64,000 bases of DNA from Sinohyriopsis cumingii (taxonomy: Eukaryota; Mollusca; Bivalvia; Unionida; Unionidae). The position numbers and the translations under genes are program-made. How positions within the stretch are numbered: position 1 is the stretch's first letter; every line of letters begins with the position of its first letter. Below the pieces are notes generated by a model that saw only the letters and a program-made list of their open reading frames with translations, was not told the DNA's origin and did not search any database. Below, piece by piece: positions 25,541-40,405 of the stretch. Location of the stretch: NCBI GenBank assembly GCA_028554795.2, contig CM068839.1, forward strand, positions 85,829,540-85,893,539. Direction: 5' to 3'.

Positions 25541-27660
25541 AAATAAAACCCTGAACTTCTTATATACAGGTCATTATAACTTAAATTTCTGTAAATAAGA
25601 TGAAATATATGTATTGAAACATTACATCATGAGTAGATATGGATGTAAGAGCATTAAATTAAGGTAATCATCATAAAATTAGGAAAATATACTAAGTTTA
25701 TACTGAAAATGTTGATAAACTGAATAAGTATGTGAAATACTTCAATTAAACCACCTTGCTTGAAACTTATAAGGCTTTTGTTGTTCATTAGGAGAATGGA
25801 TCAGGAGCAATACCTGGTAGTATTAAAACTGTTGAGTTAAGTCCCTTCTTCTACTATGATTAAGTGCAATCAAATCTATAGGAAGTGTATGTTTGGAATA
25901 CCTAACTATGTCAGATTCAAGATATGGAGGTAATAAGGATATGATTTATGGCACAGTGAATCACATTTGACAAGACTGAAAAAATGACACCGGTTCTTAA
26001 GGTCTCACTGGACAGTTTATCTGGTGAATTTTCATCCGACGATGACCAATTACAGAAAAGTGAGAATAATTTTACACTGAAGATACAAATAAAAACAAAC
26101 TAATGATTTTTGTAGAAAGCATACATGTGAGATTTTGACTGCAGTAATCAGGTTAATTCCTGATGCAACTGGTGGTTTTTATACTGAACCAACACTGCCA
26201 CCAACCCCTAAATTTTACATTCATTTTTGACAAGAAATAGCTATTTTGAATATTTTTCTGTGACAAGGCAGCTAAAAGAATCAGTATGTGCCTTATGCAT
26301 GAATAAAGTTCACTAGTACTATAACAAATTAGCATACTTTTCATCACCCCTCAACCATCTAGATTTTTAGATATTTACCTCTGTAGCAGACACACAAAAA
26401 TACGTAGCCCGAGTTACGCATTTGATCTCCAATGCAAATCTAACTGTGACAGGCAGTCACCAACAAGCCAACCTATTTCCAAGCCTAACTCAAAGTAAAT
26501 CTGAACCACATTATAGATTTAGCTTATGTGTGAATTTATAAATGCTAGGCTTGTGATAATTAGGTTCATGCCTTCTACCTTAAAAATTAGGGGGGTGTCA
26601 AAATATGAAACTATCCAGTGAGACCTTAAGAATTCAAATAGCAGTCTGATTAAGGGAAAATCTTCTTATTTTCAAAACTTTGACCAATTCTAAATAAAAC
26701 GCAACCTTCAGAAGTTTGAAATTCAAAATTGTTTGTTTCCTATGGTTTATTGAATTTATTGATGACCAAAAGCTATCAAGCAGAGCAACAGCTATGAGAC
26801 AGCTTCATACTTCATGTATTACTTTCACCTCTGAAACATACAATTTCTTTATATTATGTCAGTTTCATCATTTTTCATAGCTAATACACCCTGTCTTGTT
26901 AGTGCCTGGTGATATCAGAGATATCTGAGAGCACAAATAATACAACTCTTCATGCAATCTGAAATAGTAGTGAATAAAAGATGTAAAGAAGCCAAGCTGA
27001 ATTTCTTGTACAATGGCTGCAGAATGTACATGCCAAGTACTTGAAAGAATAATAACGATGCACGGCATATATAAACTGACCAGAACTCTCTCACTGATTT
27101 CATGAAGAAGGTCAAATCTATTTTAGAATAGAGAAATCCAAGGTAGACTTAAGGGAGGCAACTCATCAGGTAACATCAAATGTATGGACCAATCTTTGTA
27201 AACTGAACCACATCAGTTGGGAAACTTAAACAATGAAATTCTATACCCATATTTATCCCATCTGTTGATAAAACAATATGCATGGATAATGTATTTTAAG
27301 AACACTAAGAAGGACACCTCTAAATCATTTTCATACTGGCCGGCACATAATGTTGTTGAAGTTGCTACTATTTAGAAGTGTGTTTTGCTAGTGATTGTCA
27401 CCTGCATAGAACTGAATCTAAAGCAAATAGAAAATCATGCAAAGTAAAAAAGGGGAGGAGAAAAAACACAATGTAAAAAAGGGACATCCATTTAATATAA
27501 CTCACCAAAAACTTCAATGAAACTGGTGCAGATATATTTGTTCCTGTGAAAGCTCCACAACAATTGGCATGTCTGACTCCCAATAAATTGTTGATGTTGT
27601 CCTGCTGTTAGCAATATCACTTCAGCAGGTGTGCTCCCATACACCTTGAGGCCTACAACA
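25541..27660. repeat. array unit 5, 2,120 bp
   Basis: G at 1205 with A at 1827, the first unit of that combination. MITE 26001-26625, exon 27506-27652. Confidence 0.97.
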
Positions 27661-29780
27661 AAATAAAACCCTGAACTTCTTATATACAGGTCATTATAAC
27701 TTAAATTTCTGTAAATAAGATGAAATATATGTATTGAAACATTACATCATGAGTAGATATGGATGTAAGAGCATTAAATTAAGGTAATCATCATAAAATT
27801 AGGAAAATATACTAAGTTTATACTGAAAATGTTGATAAACTGAATAAGTATGTGAAATACTTCAATTAAACCACCTTGCTTGAAACTTATAAGGCTTTTG
27901 TTGTTCATTAGGAGAATGGATCAGGAGCAATACCTGGTAGTATTAAAACTGTTGAGTTAAGTCCCTTCTTCTACTATGATTAAGTGCAATCAAATCTATA
28001 GGAAGTGTATGTTTGGAATACCTAACTATGTCAGATTCAAGATATGGAGGTAATAAGGATATGATTTATGGCACAGTGAATCACATTTGACAAGACTGAA
28101 AAAATGACACCGGTTCTTAAGGTCTCACTGGACAGTTTATCTGGTGAATTTTCATCCGACGATGACCAATTACAGAAAAGTGAGAATAATTTTACACTGA
28201 AGATACAAATAAAAACAAACTAATGATTTTTGTAGAAAGCATACATGTGAGATTTTGACTGCAGTAATCAGGTTAATTCCTGATGCAACTGGTGGTTTTT
28301 ATACTGAACCAACACTGCCACCAACCCCTAAATTTTACATTCATTTTTGACAAGAAATAGCTATTTTGAATATTTTTCTGTGACAAGGCAGCTAAAAGAA
28401 TCAGTATGTGCCTTATGCATGAATAAAGTTCACTAGTACTATAACAAATTAGCATACTTTTCATCACCCCTCAACCATCTAGATTTTTAGATATTTACCT
28501 CTGTAGCAGACACACAAAAATACGTAGCCCGAGTTACGCATTTGATCTCCAATGCAAATCTAACTGTGACAGGCAGTCACCAACAAGCCAACCTATTTCC
28601 AAGCCTAACTCAAAGTAAATCTGAACCACATTATAGATTTAGCTTATGTGTGAATTTATAAATGCTAGGCTTGTGATAATTAGGTTCATGCCTTCTACCT
28701 TAAAAATTAGGGGGGTGTCAAAATATGAAACTATCCAGTGAGACCTTAAGAATTCAAATAGCAGTCTGATTAAGGGAAAATCTTCTTATTTTCAAAACTT
28801 TGACCAATTCTAAATAAAACGCAACCTTCAGAAGTTTGAAATTCAAAATTGTTTGTTTCCTATGATTTATTGAATTTATTGATGACCAAAAGCTATCAAG
28901 CAGAGCAACAGCTATGAGACAGCTTCATACTTCATGTATTACTTTCACCTCTGAAACATACAATTTCTTTATATTATGTCAGTTTCATCATTTTTCATAG
29001 CTAATACACCCTGTCTTGTTAGTGCCTGGTGATATCAGAGATATCTGAGAGCACAAATAATACAACTCTTCATGCAATCTGAAATAGTAGTGAATAAAAG
29101 ATGTAAAGAAGCCAAGCTGAATTTCTTGTACAATGGCTGCAGAATGTACATGCCAAGTACTTGAAAGAATAATAACGATGCACGGCATATATAAACTGAC
29201 CAGAACTCTCTCACTGATTTCATGAAGAAGGTCAAATCTATTTTAGAATAGAGAAATCCAAGGTAGACTTAAGGGAGGCAACTCATCAGGTAACATCAAA
29301 TGTATGGACCAATCTTTGTAAACTGAACCACATCAGTTGGGAAACTTAAACAATGAAATTCTATACCCATATTTATCCCATCTGTTGATAAAACAATATG
29401 CATGGATAATGTATTTTAAGAACACTAAGAAGGACACCTCTAAATCATTTTCATACTGGCCGGCACATAATGTTGTTGAAGTTGCTGCTATTTAGAAGTG
29501 TGTTTTGCTAGTGATTGTCACCTGCATAGAACTGAATCTAAAGCAAATAGAAAATCATGCAAAGTAAAAAAGGGGAGGAGAAAAAACACAATGTAAAAAA
29601 GGGACATCCATTTAATATAACTCACCAAAAACTTCAATGAAACTGGTGCAGATATATTTGTTCCTGTGAAAGCTCCACAACAATTGGCATGTCTGACTCC
29701 CAATAAATTGTTGATGTTGTCCTGCTGTTAGCAATATCACTTCAGCAGGTGTGCTCCCATACACCTTGAGGCCTACAACA
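27661..29780. repeat. array unit 6, 2,120 bp
   Basis: A at 1205 with G at 1827. MITE 28121-28745, exon 29626-29772. Confidence 0.97.
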
Positions 29781-31900
29781 AAATAAAACCCTGAACTTCT
29801 TATATACAGGTCATTATAACTTAAATTTCTGTAAATAAGATGAAATATATGTATTGAAACATTACATCATGAGTAGATATGGATGTAAGAGCATTAAATT
29901 AAGGTAATCATCATAAAATTAGGAAAATATACTAAGTTTATAGTGAAAATGTTGATAAACTGAATAAGTATGTGAAATACTTCAATTAAACCACCTTGCT
30001 TGAAACTTATAAGGCTTTTGTTGTTCATTAGGAGAATGGATCAGGAGCAATACCTGGTAGTATTAAAACTGTTGAGTTAAGTCCCTTCTTCTACTATGAT
30101 TAAGTGCAATCAAATCTATAGGAAGTGTATGTTTGGAATACCTAACTATGTCAGATTCAAGATATGGAGGTAATAAGGATATGATTTATGGCACAGTGAA
30201 TCACATTTGACAAGACTGAAAAAATGACACCGGTTCTTAAGGTCTCACTGGACAGTTTATCTGGTGAATTTTCATCCGACGATGACCAATTACAGAAAAG
30301 TGAGAATAATTTTACACTGAAGATACAAATAAAAACAAACTAATGATTTTTGTAGAAAGCATACATGTGAGATTTTGACTGCAGTAATCAGGTTAATTCC
30401 TGATGCAACTGGTGGTTTTTATACTGAACCAACACTGCCACCAACCCCTAAATTTTACATTCATTTTTGACAAGAAATAGCTATTTTGAATATTTTTCTG
30501 TGACAAGGCAGCTAAAAGAATCAGTATGTGCCTTATGCATGAATAAAGTTCACTAGTACTATAACAAATTAGCATACTTTTCATCACCCCTCAACCATCT
30601 AGATTTTTAGATATTTACCTCTGTAGCAGACACACAAAAATACGTAGCCCGAGTTACGCATTTGATCTCCAATGCAAATCTAACTGTGACAGGCAGTCAC
30701 CAACAAGCCAACCTATTTCCAAGCCTAACTCAAAGTAAATCTGAACCACATTATAGATTTAGCTTATGTGTGAATTTATAAATGCTAGGCTTGTGATATT
30801 TAGGTTCATGCCTTCTACCTTAAAAATTAGGGGGGTGTCAAAATATGAAACTATCCAGTGAGACCTTAAGAATTCAAATAGCAGTCTGATTAAGGGAAAA
30901 TCTTCTTATTTTCAAAACTTTGACCAATTCTAAATAAAACGCAACCTTCAGAAGTTTGAAATTCAAAATTGTTTGTTTCCTATGATTTATTGAATTTATT
31001 GATGACCAAAAGCTATCAAGCAGAGCAACAGCTATGAGACAGCTTCATACTTCATGTATTACTTTCACCTCTGAAACATACAATTTCTTTATATTATGTC
31101 AGTTTCATCATTTTTCATAGCTAATACACCCTGTCTTGTTAGTGCCTGGTGATATCAGAGATATCTGAGAGCACAAATAATACAACTCTTCATGCAATCT
31201 GAAATAGTAGTGAATAAAAGATGTAAAGAAGCCAAGCTGAATTTCTTGTACAATGGCTGCAGAATGTACATGCCAAGTACTTGAAAGAATAATAACGATG
31301 CACGGCATATATAAACTGACCAGAACTCTCTCACTGATTTCATGAAGAAGGTCAAATCTATTTTAGAATAGAGAAATCCAAGGTAGACTTAAGGGAGGCA
31401 ACTCATCAGGTAACATCAAATGTATGGACCAATCTTTGTAAACTGAACCACATCAGTTGGGAAACTTAAACAATGAAATTCTATACCCATATTTATCCCA
31501 TCTGTTGATAAAACAATATGCATGGATAATGTATTTTAAGAACACTAAGAAGGACACCTCTAAATCATTTTCATACTGGCCGGCACATAATGTTGTTGAA
31601 GTTGCTACTATTTAGAAGTGTGTTTTGCTAGTGATTGTCACCTGCATAGAACTGAATCTAAAGCAAATAGAAAATCATGCAAAGTAAAAAAGGGGAGGAG
31701 AAAAAACACAATGTAAAAAAGGGACATCCATTTAATATAACTCACCAAAAACTTCAATGAAACTGGTGCAGATATATTTGTTCCTGTGAAAGCTCCACAA
31801 CAATTGGCATGTCTGACTCCCAATAAATTGTTGATGTTGTCCTGCTGTTAGCAATATCACTTCAGCAGGTGTGCTCCCATACACCTTGAGGCCTACAACA
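29781..31900. repeat. array unit 7, 2,120 bp
   Basis: T at 1019, A at 1205 and A at 1827, the only A-A combination in the array, plus a private C to G change at 29943. MITE 30241-30865, exon 31746-31892. Confidence 0.97.
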
Positions 31901-34020
31901 AAATAAAACCCTGAACTTCTTATATACAGGTCATTATAACTTAAATTTCTGTAAATAAGATGAAATATATGTATTGAAACATTACATCATGAGTAGATAT
32001 GGATGTAAGAGCATTAAATTAAGGTAATCATCATAAAATTAGGAAAATATACTAAGTTTATACTGAAAATGTTGATAAACTGAATAAGTATGTGAAATAC
32101 TTCAATTAAACCACCTTGCTTGAAACTTATAAGGCTTTTGTTGTTCATTAGGAGAATGGATCAGGAGCAATACCTGGTAGTATTAAAACTGTTGAGTTAA
32201 GTCCCTTCTTCTACTATGATTAAGTGCAATCAAATCTATAGGAAGTGTATGTTTGGAATACCTAACTATGTCAGATTCAAGATATGGAGGTAATAAGGAT
32301 ATGATTTATGGCACAGTGAATCACATTTGACAAGACTGAAAAAATGACACCGGTTCTTAAGGTCTCACTGGACAGTTTATCTGGTGAATTTTCATCCGAC
32401 GATGACCAATTACAGAAAAGTGAGAATAATTTTACACTGAAGATACAAATAAAAACAAACTAATGATTTTTGTAGAAAGCATACATGTGAGATTTTGACT
32501 GCAGTAATCAGGTTAATTCCTGATGCAACTGGTGGTTTTTATACTGAACCAACACTGCCACCAACCCCTAAATTTTACATTCATTTTTGACAAGAAATAG
32601 CTATTTTGAATATTTTTCTGTGACAAGGCAGCTAAAAGAATCAGTATGTGCCTTATGCATGAATAAAGTTCACTAGTACTATAACAAATTAGCATACTTT
32701 TCATCACCCCTCAACCATCTAGATTTTTAGATATTTACCTCTGTAGCAGACACACAAAAATACGTAGCCCGAGTTACGCATTTGATCTCCAATGCAAATC
32801 TAACTGTGACAGGCAGTCACCAACAAGCCAACCTATTTCCAAGCCTAACTCAAAGTAAATCTGAACCACATTATAGATTTAGCTTATGTGTGAATTTATA
32901 AATGCTAGGCTTGTGATAATTAGGTTCATGCCTTCTACCTTAAAAATTAGGGGGGTGTCAAAATATGAAACTATCCAGTGAGACCTTAAGAATTCAAATA
33001 GCAGTCTGATTAAGGGAAAATCTTCTTATTTTCAAAACTTTGACCAATTCTAAATAAAACGCAACCTTCAGAAGTTTGAAATTCAAAATTGTTTGTTTCC
33101 TATGGTTTATTGAATTTATTGATGACCAAAAGCTATCAAGCAGAGCAACAGCTATGAGACAGCTTCATACTTCATGTATTACTTTCACCTCTGAAACATA
33201 CAATTTCTTTATATTATGTCAGTTTCATCATTTTTCATAGCTAATACACCCTGTCTTGTTAGTGCCTGGTGATATCAGAGATATCTGAGAGCACAAATAA
33301 TACAACTCTTCATGCAATCTGAAATAGTAGTGAATAAAAGATGTAAAGAAGCCAAGCTGAATTTCTTGTACAATGGCTGCAGAATGTACATGCCAAGTAC
33401 TTGAAAGAATAATAACGATGCACGGCATATATAAACTGACCAGAACTCTCTCACTGATTTCATGAAGAAGGTCAAATCTATTTTAGAATAGAGAAATCCA
33501 AGGTAGACTTAAGGGAGGCAACTCATCAGGTAACATCAAATGTATGGACCAATCTTTGTAAACTGAACCACATCAGTTGGGAAACTTAAACAATGAAATT
33601 CTATACCCATATTTATCCCATCTGTTGATAAAACAATATGCATGGATAATGTATTTTAAGAACACTAAGAAGGACACCTCTAAATCATTTTCATACTGGC
33701 CGGCACATAATGTTGTTGAAGTTGCTACTATTTAGAAGTGTGTTTTGCTAGTGATTGTCACCTGCATAGAACTGAATCTAAAGCAAATAGAAAATCATGC
33801 AAAGTAAAAAAGGGGAGGAGAAAAAACACAATGTAAAAAAGGGACATCCATTTAATATAACTCACCAAAAACTTCAATGAAACTGGTGCAGATATATTTG
33901 TTCCTGTGAAAGCTCCACAACAATTGGCATGTCTGACTCCCAATAAATTGTTGATGTTGTCCTGCTGTTAGCAATATCACTTCAGCAGGTGTGCTCCCAT
34001 ACACCTTGAGGCCTACAACA
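31901..34020. repeat. array unit 8, 2,120 bp
   Basis: G at 1205 with A at 1827, as unit 5. MITE 32361-32985, exon 33866-34012. Confidence 0.97.
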
Positions 34021-36140
34021 AAATAAAACCCTGAACTTCTTATATACAGGTCATTATAACTTAAATTTCTGTAAATAAGATGAAATATATGTATTGAAAC
34101 ATTACATCATGAGTAGATATGGATGTAAGAGCATTAAATTAAGGTAATCATCATAAAATTAGGAAAATATACTAAGTTTATACTGAAAATGTTGATAAAC
34201 TGAATAAGTATGTGAAATACTTCAATTAAACCACCTTGCTTGAAACTTATAAGGCTTTTGTTGTTCATTAGGAGAATGGATCAGGAGCAATACCTGGTAG
34301 TATTAAAACTGTTGAGTTAAGTCCCTTCTTCTACTATGATTAAGTGCAATCAAATCTATAGGAAGTGTATGTTTGGAATACCTAACTATGTCAGATTCAA
34401 GATATGGAGGTAATAAGGATATGATTTATGGCACAGTGAATCACATTTGACAAGACTGAAAAAATGACACCGGTTCTTAAGGTCTCACTGGACAGTTTAT
34501 CTGGTGAATTTTCATCCGACGATGACCAATTACAGAAAAGTGAGAATAATTTTACACTGAAGATACAAATAAAAACAAACTAATGATTTTTGTAGAAAGC
34601 ATACATGTGAGATTTTGACTGCAGTAATCAGGTTAATTCCTGATGCAACTGGTGGTTTTTATACTGAACCAACACTGCCACCAACCCCTAAATTTTACAT
34701 TCATTTTTGACAAGAAATAGCTATTTTGAATATTTTTCTGTGACAAGGCAGCTAAAAGAATCAGTATGTGCCTTATGCATGAATAAAGTTCACTAGTACT
34801 ATAACAAATTAGCATACTTTTCATCACCCCTCAACCATCTAGATTTTTAGATATTTACCTCTGTAGCAGACACACAAAAATACGTAGCCCGAGTTACGCA
34901 TTTGATCTCCAATGCAAATCTAACTGTGACAGGCAGTCACCAACAAGCCAACCTATTTCCAAGCCTAACTCAAAGTAAATCTGAACCACATTATAGATTT
35001 AGCTTATGTGTGAATTTATAAATGCTAGGCTTGTGATAATTAGGTTCATGCCTTCTACCTTAAAAATTAGGGGGGTGTCAAAATATGAAACTATCCAGTG
35101 AGACCTTAAGAATTCAAATAGCAGTCTGATTAAGGGAAAATCTTCTTATTTTCAAAACTTTGACCAATTCTAAATAAAACGCAACCTTCAGAAGTTTGAA
35201 ATTCAAAATTGTTTGTTTCCTATGATTTATTGAATTTATTGATGACCAAAAGCTATCAAGCAGAGCAACAGCTATGAGACAGCTTCATACTTCATGTATT
35301 ACTTTCACCTCTGAAACATACAATTTCTTTATATTATGTCAGTTTCATCATTTTTCATAGCTAATACACCCTGTCTTGTTAGTGCCTGGTGATATCAGAG
35401 ATATCTGAGAGCACAAATAATACAACTCTTCATGCAATCTGAAATAGTAGTGAATAAAAGATGTAAAGAAGCCAAGCTGAATTTCTTGTACAATGGCTGC
35501 AGAATGTACATGCCAAGTACTTGAAAGAATAATAACGATGCACGGCATATATAAACTGACCAGAACTCTCTCACTGATTTCATGAAGAAGGTCAAATCTA
35601 TTTTAGAATAGAGAAATCCAAGGTAGACTTAAGGGAGGCAACTCATCAGGTAACATCAAATGTATGGACCAATCTTTGTAAACTGAACCACATCAGTTGG
35701 GAAACTTAAACAATGAAATTCTATACCCATATTTATCCCATCTGTTGATAAAACAATATGCATGGATAATGTATTTTAAGAACACTAAGAAGGACACCTC
35801 TAAATCATTTTCATACTGGCCGGCACATAATGTTGTTGAAGTTGCTGCTATTTAGAAGTGTGTTTTGCTAGTGATTGTCACCTGCATAGAACTGAATCTA
35901 AAGCAAATAGAAAATCATGCAAAGTAAAAAAGGGGAGGAGAAAAAACACAATGTAAAAAAGGGACATCCATTTAATATAACTCACCAAAAACTTCAATGA
36001 AACTGGTGCAGATATATTTGTTCCTGTGAAAGCTCCACAACAATTGGCATGTCTGACTCCCAATAAATTGTTGATGTTGTCCTGCTGTTAGCAATATCAC
36101 TTCAGCAGGTGTGCTCCCATACACCTTGAGGCCTACAACA
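34021..36140. repeat. array unit 9, 2,120 bp
   Basis: A at 1205 with G at 1827. MITE 34481-35105, exon 35986-36132. Confidence 0.97.
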
Positions 36141-38285
36141 AAATAAAACCCTGAACTTCTTATATACAGGTCATTATAACTTAAATTTCTGTAAATAAGA
36201 TGAAATATATGTATTGAAACATTACATCATGAGTAGATATGGATGTAAGAGCATTAAATTAAGGTAATCATCATAAAATTAGGAAAATATACTAAGTTTA
36301 TACTGAAAATGTTGATAAACTGAATAAGTATGTGAAATACTTCAATTAAACCACCTTGCTTGAAACTTATAAGGCTTTTGTTGTTCATTAGGAGAATGGA
36401 TCAGGAGCAATACCTGGTAGTATTAAAACTGTTGAGTTAAGTCCCTTCTTCTACTATGATTAAGTGCAATCAAATCTATAGGAAGTGTATGTTTGGAATA
36501 CCTAACTATGTCAGATTCAAGATATGGAGGTAATAAGGATATGATTTATGGCACAGTGAATCACATTTGACAAGACTGAAAAAATGACACCGGTTCTTAA
36601 GGTCTCACTGGACAGTTTATCTGGTGAATTTTCATCCGACGATGACCAATTACAGAAAAGTGAGAATAATTTTACACTGAAGATACAAATAAAAACAAAC
36701 TAATGATTTTTGTAGAAAGCATACATGTGAGATTTTGACTGCAGTAATCAGGTTAATTCCTGATGCAACTGGTGGTTTTTATACTGAACCAACACTGCCA
36801 CCAACCCCTAAATTTTACATTCATTTTTGACAAGAAATAGCTATTTTGAATATTTTTCTGTGACAAGGCAGCTAAAAGAATCAGTATGTGCCTTATGCAT
36901 GAATAAAGTTCACTAGTACTATAACAAATTAGCATACTTTTCATCACCCCTCAACGATCTAGATTTTTAGATATTTACCTCTGTAGCAGACACACAAAAA
37001 TACGTAAGCCAAGTCGACAGCTCATTTGCAGCCCGAGTTACGCATTTGATCTCCAATGCAAATCTAACTGTGACAGGCAGTCACCAACAAGCCAACCTAT
37101 TTCCAAGCCTAACTCAAAGTAAATCTGAACCACATTATAGATTTAGCTTATGTGTGAATTTATAAATGCTAGGCTTGTGATAATTAGGTTCATGCCTTCT
37201 ACCTTAAAAATTAGGGGGGTGTCAAAATATGAAACTATCCAGTGAGACCTTAAGAATTCAAATAGCAGTCTGATTAAGGGAAAATCTTCTTATTTTCAAA
37301 ACTTTGACCAATTCTAAATAAAACGCAACCTTCAGAAGTTTGAAATTCAAAATTGTTTGTTTCCTACGGTTTATTGAATTTATTGATGACCAAAAGCTAT
37401 CAAGCAGAGCAACAGCTATGAGACAGCTTCATACTTCATGTATTACTTTCACCTCTGAAACATACAATTTCTTTATATTATGTCAGTTTCATCATTTTTC
37501 ATAGCTAATACACCCTGTCTTGTTAGTGCCTGGTGATATCAGAGATATCTGAGAGCACAAATAATACAACTCTTCATGCAATCTGAAATAGTAGTGAATA
37601 AAAGATGTAAAGAAGCCAAGCTGAATTTCTTGTACAATGGCTGCAGAATGCTACATGCCAGGTACTTGAAAGAATAATAACGATGCACGGCATATATAAA
37701 CTGACCAGAACTCTCTCACTGATTTCATGAAGAAGGTCAAATCTATTTTAGAATAGAGAAATCCAAGGTAGACTTAAGGGAGGCAACTCATCAGGTAACA
37801 TCAAATGTATGGACCAATCTTTGTAAACTGAACCACATCAGTTGGGAAACTTAAACAATGAAATTCTATACCCATATTTATTCCATCTGTTGATAAAACA
37901 ATATGCATGGATAATGTATTTTAAGAACACTAAGAAGGACACCTCTAAATCATTTTCATACTGGCCGGCACATAATGTTGTTGAAGTTGCTACTATTTAG
38001 AAGTGTGTTTTGCTAGTGATTGTCACCTGCATAGAACTGAATCTAAAGCAAATAGAAAATCATGCAAAGTAAAAAAGGGGAGGAGAAAAAACACAATGTA
38101 AAAAAGGGACATCCATTTAATATAACTCACCAAAAACTTCAATGAAACTGGTGCAGATATATTTGTTCCTGTGAAAGCTCCACAACAATTGGCATGTCTG
38201 ACTCCCAATAAATTGTTGATGTTGTCCTGCTGTTAGCAATATCACTTCAGCAGGTGTGCTCCCATACACCTTGAGGCCTACAACA
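36141..38285. repeat. array unit 10, long variant, 2,145 bp
   Basis: Carries the 24-bp extra segment near 37006, G at position 816, the G-A combination, and private changes: an extra C in GAATGCTACATGCCAGG near 37650, TACGG near 37367, and TATTCC near 37880. It is the most divergent unit after unit 1. MITE 36601-37249 (649 bp), exon 38131-38277 unchanged. Confidence 0.97.
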
Positions 38286-40405
38286 AAATAAAACCCTGAA
38301 CTTCTTATATACAGGTCATTATAACTTAAATTTCTGTAAATAAGATGAAATATATGTATTGAAACATTACATCATGAGTAGATATGGATGTAAGAGCATT
38401 AAATTAAGGTAATCATCATAAAATTAGGAAAATATACTAAGTTTATACTGAAAATGTTGATAAACTGAATAAGTATGTGAAATACTTCAATTAAACCACC
38501 TTGCTTGAAACTTATAAGGCTTTTGTTGTTCATTAGGAGAATGGATCAGGAGCAATACCTGGTAGTATTAAAACTGTTGAGTTAAGTCCCTTCTTCTACT
38601 ATGATTAAGTGCAATCAAATCTATAGGAAGTGTATGTTTGGAATACCTAACTATGTCAGATTCAAGATATGGAGGTAATAAGGATATGATTTATGGCACA
38701 GTGAATCACATTTGACAAGACTGAAAAAATGACACCGGTTCTTAAGGTCTCACTGGACAGTTTATCTGGTGAATTTTCATCCGACGATGACCAATTACAG
38801 AAAAGTGAGAATAATTTTACACTGAAGATACAAATAAAAACAAACTAATGATTTTTGTAGAAAGCATACATGTGAGATTTTGACTGCAGTAATCAGGTTA
38901 ATTCCTGATGCAACTGGTGGTTTTTATACTGAACCAACACTGCCACCAACCCCTAAATTTTACATTCATTTTTGACAAGAAATAGCTATTTTGAATATTT
39001 TTCTGTGACAAGGCAGCTAAAAGAATCAGTATGTGCCTTATGCATGAATAAAGTTCACTAGTACTATAACAAATTAGCATACTTTTCATCACCCCTCAAC
39101 GATCTAGATTTTTAGATATTTACCTCTGTAGCAGACACACAAAAATACGTAGCCCGAGTTACGCATTTGATCTCCAATGCAAATCTAACTGTGACAGGCA
39201 GTCACCAACAAGCCAACCTATTTCCAAGCCTAACTCAAAGTAAATCTGAACCACATTATAGATTTAGCTTATGTGTGAATTTATAAATGCTAGGCTTGTG
39301 ATAATTAGGTTCATGCCTTCTACCTTAAAAATTAAGGGGGTGTCAAAATATGAAACTATCCAGTGAGACCTTAAGAATTCAAATAGCAGTCTGATTAAGG
39401 GAAAATCTTCTTATTTTCAAAACTTTGACCAATTCTAAATAAAACGCAACCTTCAGAAGTTTGAAATTCAAAATTGTTTGTTTCCTATGATTTATTGAAT
39501 TTATTGATGACCAAAAGCTATCAAGCAGAGCAACAGCTATGAGACAGCTTCATACTTCATGTATTACTTTCACCTCTGAAACATACAATTTCTTTATATT
39601 ATGTCAGTTTCATCATTTTTCATAGCTAATACACCCTGTCTTGTTAGTGCCTGGTGATATCAGAGATATCTGAGAGCACAAATAATACAACTCTTCATGC
39701 AATCTGAAATAGTAGTGAATAAAAGATGTAAAGAAGCCAAGCTGAATTTCTTGTACAATGGCTGCAGAATGTACATGCCAAGTACTTGAAAGAATAATAA
39801 CGATGCACGGCATATATAAACTGACCAGAACTCTCTCACTGATTTCATGAAGAAGGTCAAATCTATTTTAGAATAGAGAAATCCAAGGTAGACTTAAGGG
39901 AGGCAACTCATCAGGTAACATCAAATGTATGGACCAATCTTTGTAAACTGAACCACATCAGTTGGGAAACTTAAACAATGAAATTCTATACCCATATTTA
40001 TCCCATCTGTTGATAAAACAATATGCATGGATAATGTATTTTAAGAACACTAAGAAGGACACCTCTAAATCATTTTCATACTGGCCGGCACATAATGTTG
40101 TTGAAGTTGCTGCTATTTAGAAGTGTGTTTTGCTAGTGATTGTCACCTGCATAGAACTGAATCTAAAGCAAATAGAAAATCATGCAAAGTAAAAAAGGGG
40201 AGGAGAAAAAACACAATGTAAAAAAGGGACATCCATTTAATATAACTCACCAAAAACTTCAATGAAACTGGTGCAGATATATTTGTTCCTGTGAAAGCTC
40301 CACAACAATTGGCATGTCTGACTCCCAATAAATTGTTGATGTTGTCCTGCTGTTAGCAATATCACTTCAGCAGGTGTGCTCCCATACACCTTGAGGCCTA
40401 CAACA
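38286..40405. repeat. array unit 11, 2,120 bp
   Basis: G at 816 and A at 1050 (ATTAAGGGGG instead of ATTAGGGGGG), A at 1205, G at 1827. It matches unit 12 at every marker checked, so the two are a recent duplicate pair. MITE 38746-39370, exon 40251-40397. Confidence 0.97.
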